Shown: positions 6,600 to 7,567 of the stretch, piece by piece
Layout: the number at the start of each line of letters is the position of its first letter
Position numbering within the stretch: position 1 is the first letter of the stretch
From: Acidobacteriota bacterium
GTDB taxonomy: Bacteria > Acidobacteriota > Vicinamibacteria > Vicinamibacterales > JAFNAJ01
NCBI GenBank assembly: GCA_017860085.1
Contig: JAFNAJ010000116.1
Location: forward strand, 1 to 7,567
Reading direction: 5' to 3'
DNA length: 7,567 bases
Notes under the pieces: generated by a model
What the model was told of the DNA's origin: nothing
The model's database searches: none
Seen by the model: the letters and a program-made list of their open reading frames with translations, nothing else
Made by a program: the position numbers and the translations under genes

Positions 6600-7567
6600 G
6601 GTGACCCTCCTGGGGCATCGGACGAGGCCCGTTGAACACGCACGGCAAGGCCATCCACCGACACGACCTTCACCGGGTCGCCCTGGCCGATGTCCTCGTC
6701 CGACGTCGCGTTCCAGATTTCCCCGTGGGTGGCCACCCGACCCGTGCCGCCCGCGGGAATCGGCGTGAGCGCTTTCCCTGCCTCGTCGATCATGCCAACC
6801 GACCCGGTGACGGACCGTCGGAGCTGCGCCTGAACGGCGAGCCGTACCAGGAACAGCACGATGGCGGCGAAGCCAACCATCAGTGGGACGATGAGCCGGA
6901 GGCCTATCTGCAGCTCGGGCAGCGGCGAGTCGATCAGCATCATCGATCCGAAGATCAGGCTGACGAGACCGCCCACCGCCAGCAGGCCGAAGCTGGCGAC
7001 CTTGATCTCGAGCACGAGCAGCAAGAGGCCGAACACGATGAGAGCGAGCCCGGCGAAGTTGATGGGCAGGATCTGGAACGCGAAGAACGCCAGCAGCAGG
7101 CACAGGCCCCCGACCACGCCGGGCAGGACCGATCCGGGGTTCCACAACTCGATCGTGAGCCCGAGCGTTCCCAGGCTCAGCAGCAGGTAGGCGACCTGCG
7201 GATGCGCCACGGCGCTCAGCAGACGCTGCCGCCACGTCATCGCAACGGTTTCGATGCGGGCCCCGGCCGTCCTGACCGTCACCGTGGTGCCGTCGAACCG
7301 CTTCACCTCGCGGCCGTCGAGCTGGGCCAAGAGGTCGTCGAGGTCGGATGCCACGAGGTCCACCAGCGGGGGATCGGCTCGGCGGGCCTCCTCCTCCGTG
7401 AACGCGCGGCTCTCGGTCACCGCCTTGTCAACGAGCTCGACATTGCGGCCGCGCTTGGCCGCGAGCGACCTCGCGTAGGCCGCCAGGTCGGAGGCCGCTT
7501 TCTTGGCCATGGTGGCGTCGATCGGCTGGCCGTCGCCCGACACGGGGTGTGCCGCCCCGACGGACGT
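6596..7567 (-). CDS. nfeD: NfeD-family membrane serine protease, long form, partial at 5' end
   Basis: The frame is open to the right edge, giving the last 323 residues of a longer protein; GTG 7543 is an internal Val codon, since the residues before it (TSVGAAHP) match the family. The first part, to about residue 85, is the end of the ClpP-class protease domain typical of long-form NfeD (MAKKAASDLAAYARSLAAKRGRNVE, then FTEEEA). From memory of the PH1510 sequence, K23 of this fragment aligns with its catalytic lysine; the nucleophilic serine would lie beyond the window. About residues 125-245 form a multi-pass membrane region with the family motif ELWNPGSVLPGVVGG. A C-terminal NfeD OB-fold domain lies at about 253-315 (GSVGMIDEAGKALTPIPAGGTGRV...). 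Such proteases are encoded beside stomatins and cleave them, and here the slipin gene overlaps the stop codon. The role in this organism is inferred to be membrane protein quality control. Confidence 0.93.
   Translation of the reverse strand, partial: TSVGAAHPVSGDGQPIDATMAKKAASDLAAYARSLAAKRGRNVELVDKAVTESRAFTEEEARRADPPLVDLVASDLDDLLAQLDGREVKRFDGTTVTVRTAGARIETVAMTWRQRLLSAVAHPQVAYLLLSLGTLGLTIELWNPGSVLPGVVGGLCLLLAFFAFQILPINFAGLALIVFGLLLLVLEIKVASFGLLAVGGLVSLIFGSMMLIDSPLPELQIGLRLIVPLMVGFAAIVLFLVRLAVQAQLRRSVTGSVGMIDEAGKALTPIPAGGTGRVATHGEIWNATSDEDIGQGDPVKVVSVDGLAVRVQRASSDAPGGSP
6606..6611 (-). promoter_or_regulatory. ribosome binding site of the slipin gene (AGGAGG)
   Basis: A full-consensus AGGAGG stands 6 nt before ATG 6599, inside the last codons of nfeD. 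It fixes the slipin start and is the strongest SD in the window, suggesting that the slipin is made in larger amounts than its neighbours. Confidence 0.9.

Noticed and set aside
6600..7235. N-terminal extension of the slipin frame up to 7235
   Set aside because: This part is nfeD read in another frame; the product is low-complexity Arg/Ala/Pro, and ATG 6599 with a consensus SD is clearly the true start.
1..7567. A novel defence, mobile or biosynthetic system
   Set aside because: All six substantial genes are recognisable envelope or translation proteins in a compact chromosomal layout, with no repeats, integrase, toxin-antitoxin pair or CRISPR-like structure.

Overview
The window is about 7.6 kb of GC-rich, densely packed bacterial chromosome carrying cell-envelope and translation genes. 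The gene set (a long-form NfeD protease next to a slipin, a SPOR-domain protein, Lnt, and a prfB with the UGA frameshift site) fits a Gram-negative (diderm) bacterium. Style and gene order remind me of a high-GC acidobacterium such as the Vicinamibacteria, but that is an impression rather than a demonstrated placement. I see no rRNA or tRNA gene, CRISPR array, insertion sequence, phage gene or other sign of recent transfer.

Layout. Positions 1-192 hold no convincing gene; they carry a GC-rich leader with a possible -10 box (149-154). A single plus-strand gene follows, a class A penicillin-binding protein of the PBP1A type, starting most likely at GTG 193 and ending at 2457. Everything from 2458 to the right edge lies on the minus strand. 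In transcription order it is nfeD (5' end beyond the window, stop at 6596), a slipin/stomatin-like SPFH protein (6599-5835), a SPOR-domain membrane protein (5838-5116), lnt (5101-3608) and prfB (3592-2458). The first two junctions are 4-nt ATGA overlaps and the next two are gaps of 14 and 15 nt, so the five genes look like one operon whose promoter is outside the window. PBP1A and prfB converge with no spacer: their stop codons abut and form the palindrome TGATCA.

How the genes work together. PBP1A polymerises and cross-links peptidoglycan. The SPOR protein probably binds denuded glycan at the division site. Lnt performs the last step of lipoprotein maturation. NfeD and the slipin form a known membrane protease/scaffold pair. 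prfB encodes release factor 2, whose own synthesis is controlled by a +1 programmed frameshift: the first 26 codons are in one reading frame and the remaining 351 in another, so a plain ORF reading gives a wrong N-terminus.

I looked for an undescribed system and did not find one. The points of most interest are the prfB recoding site, the tight five-gene operon, the zero-spacing convergent junction, and the unusual apparent start of lnt.
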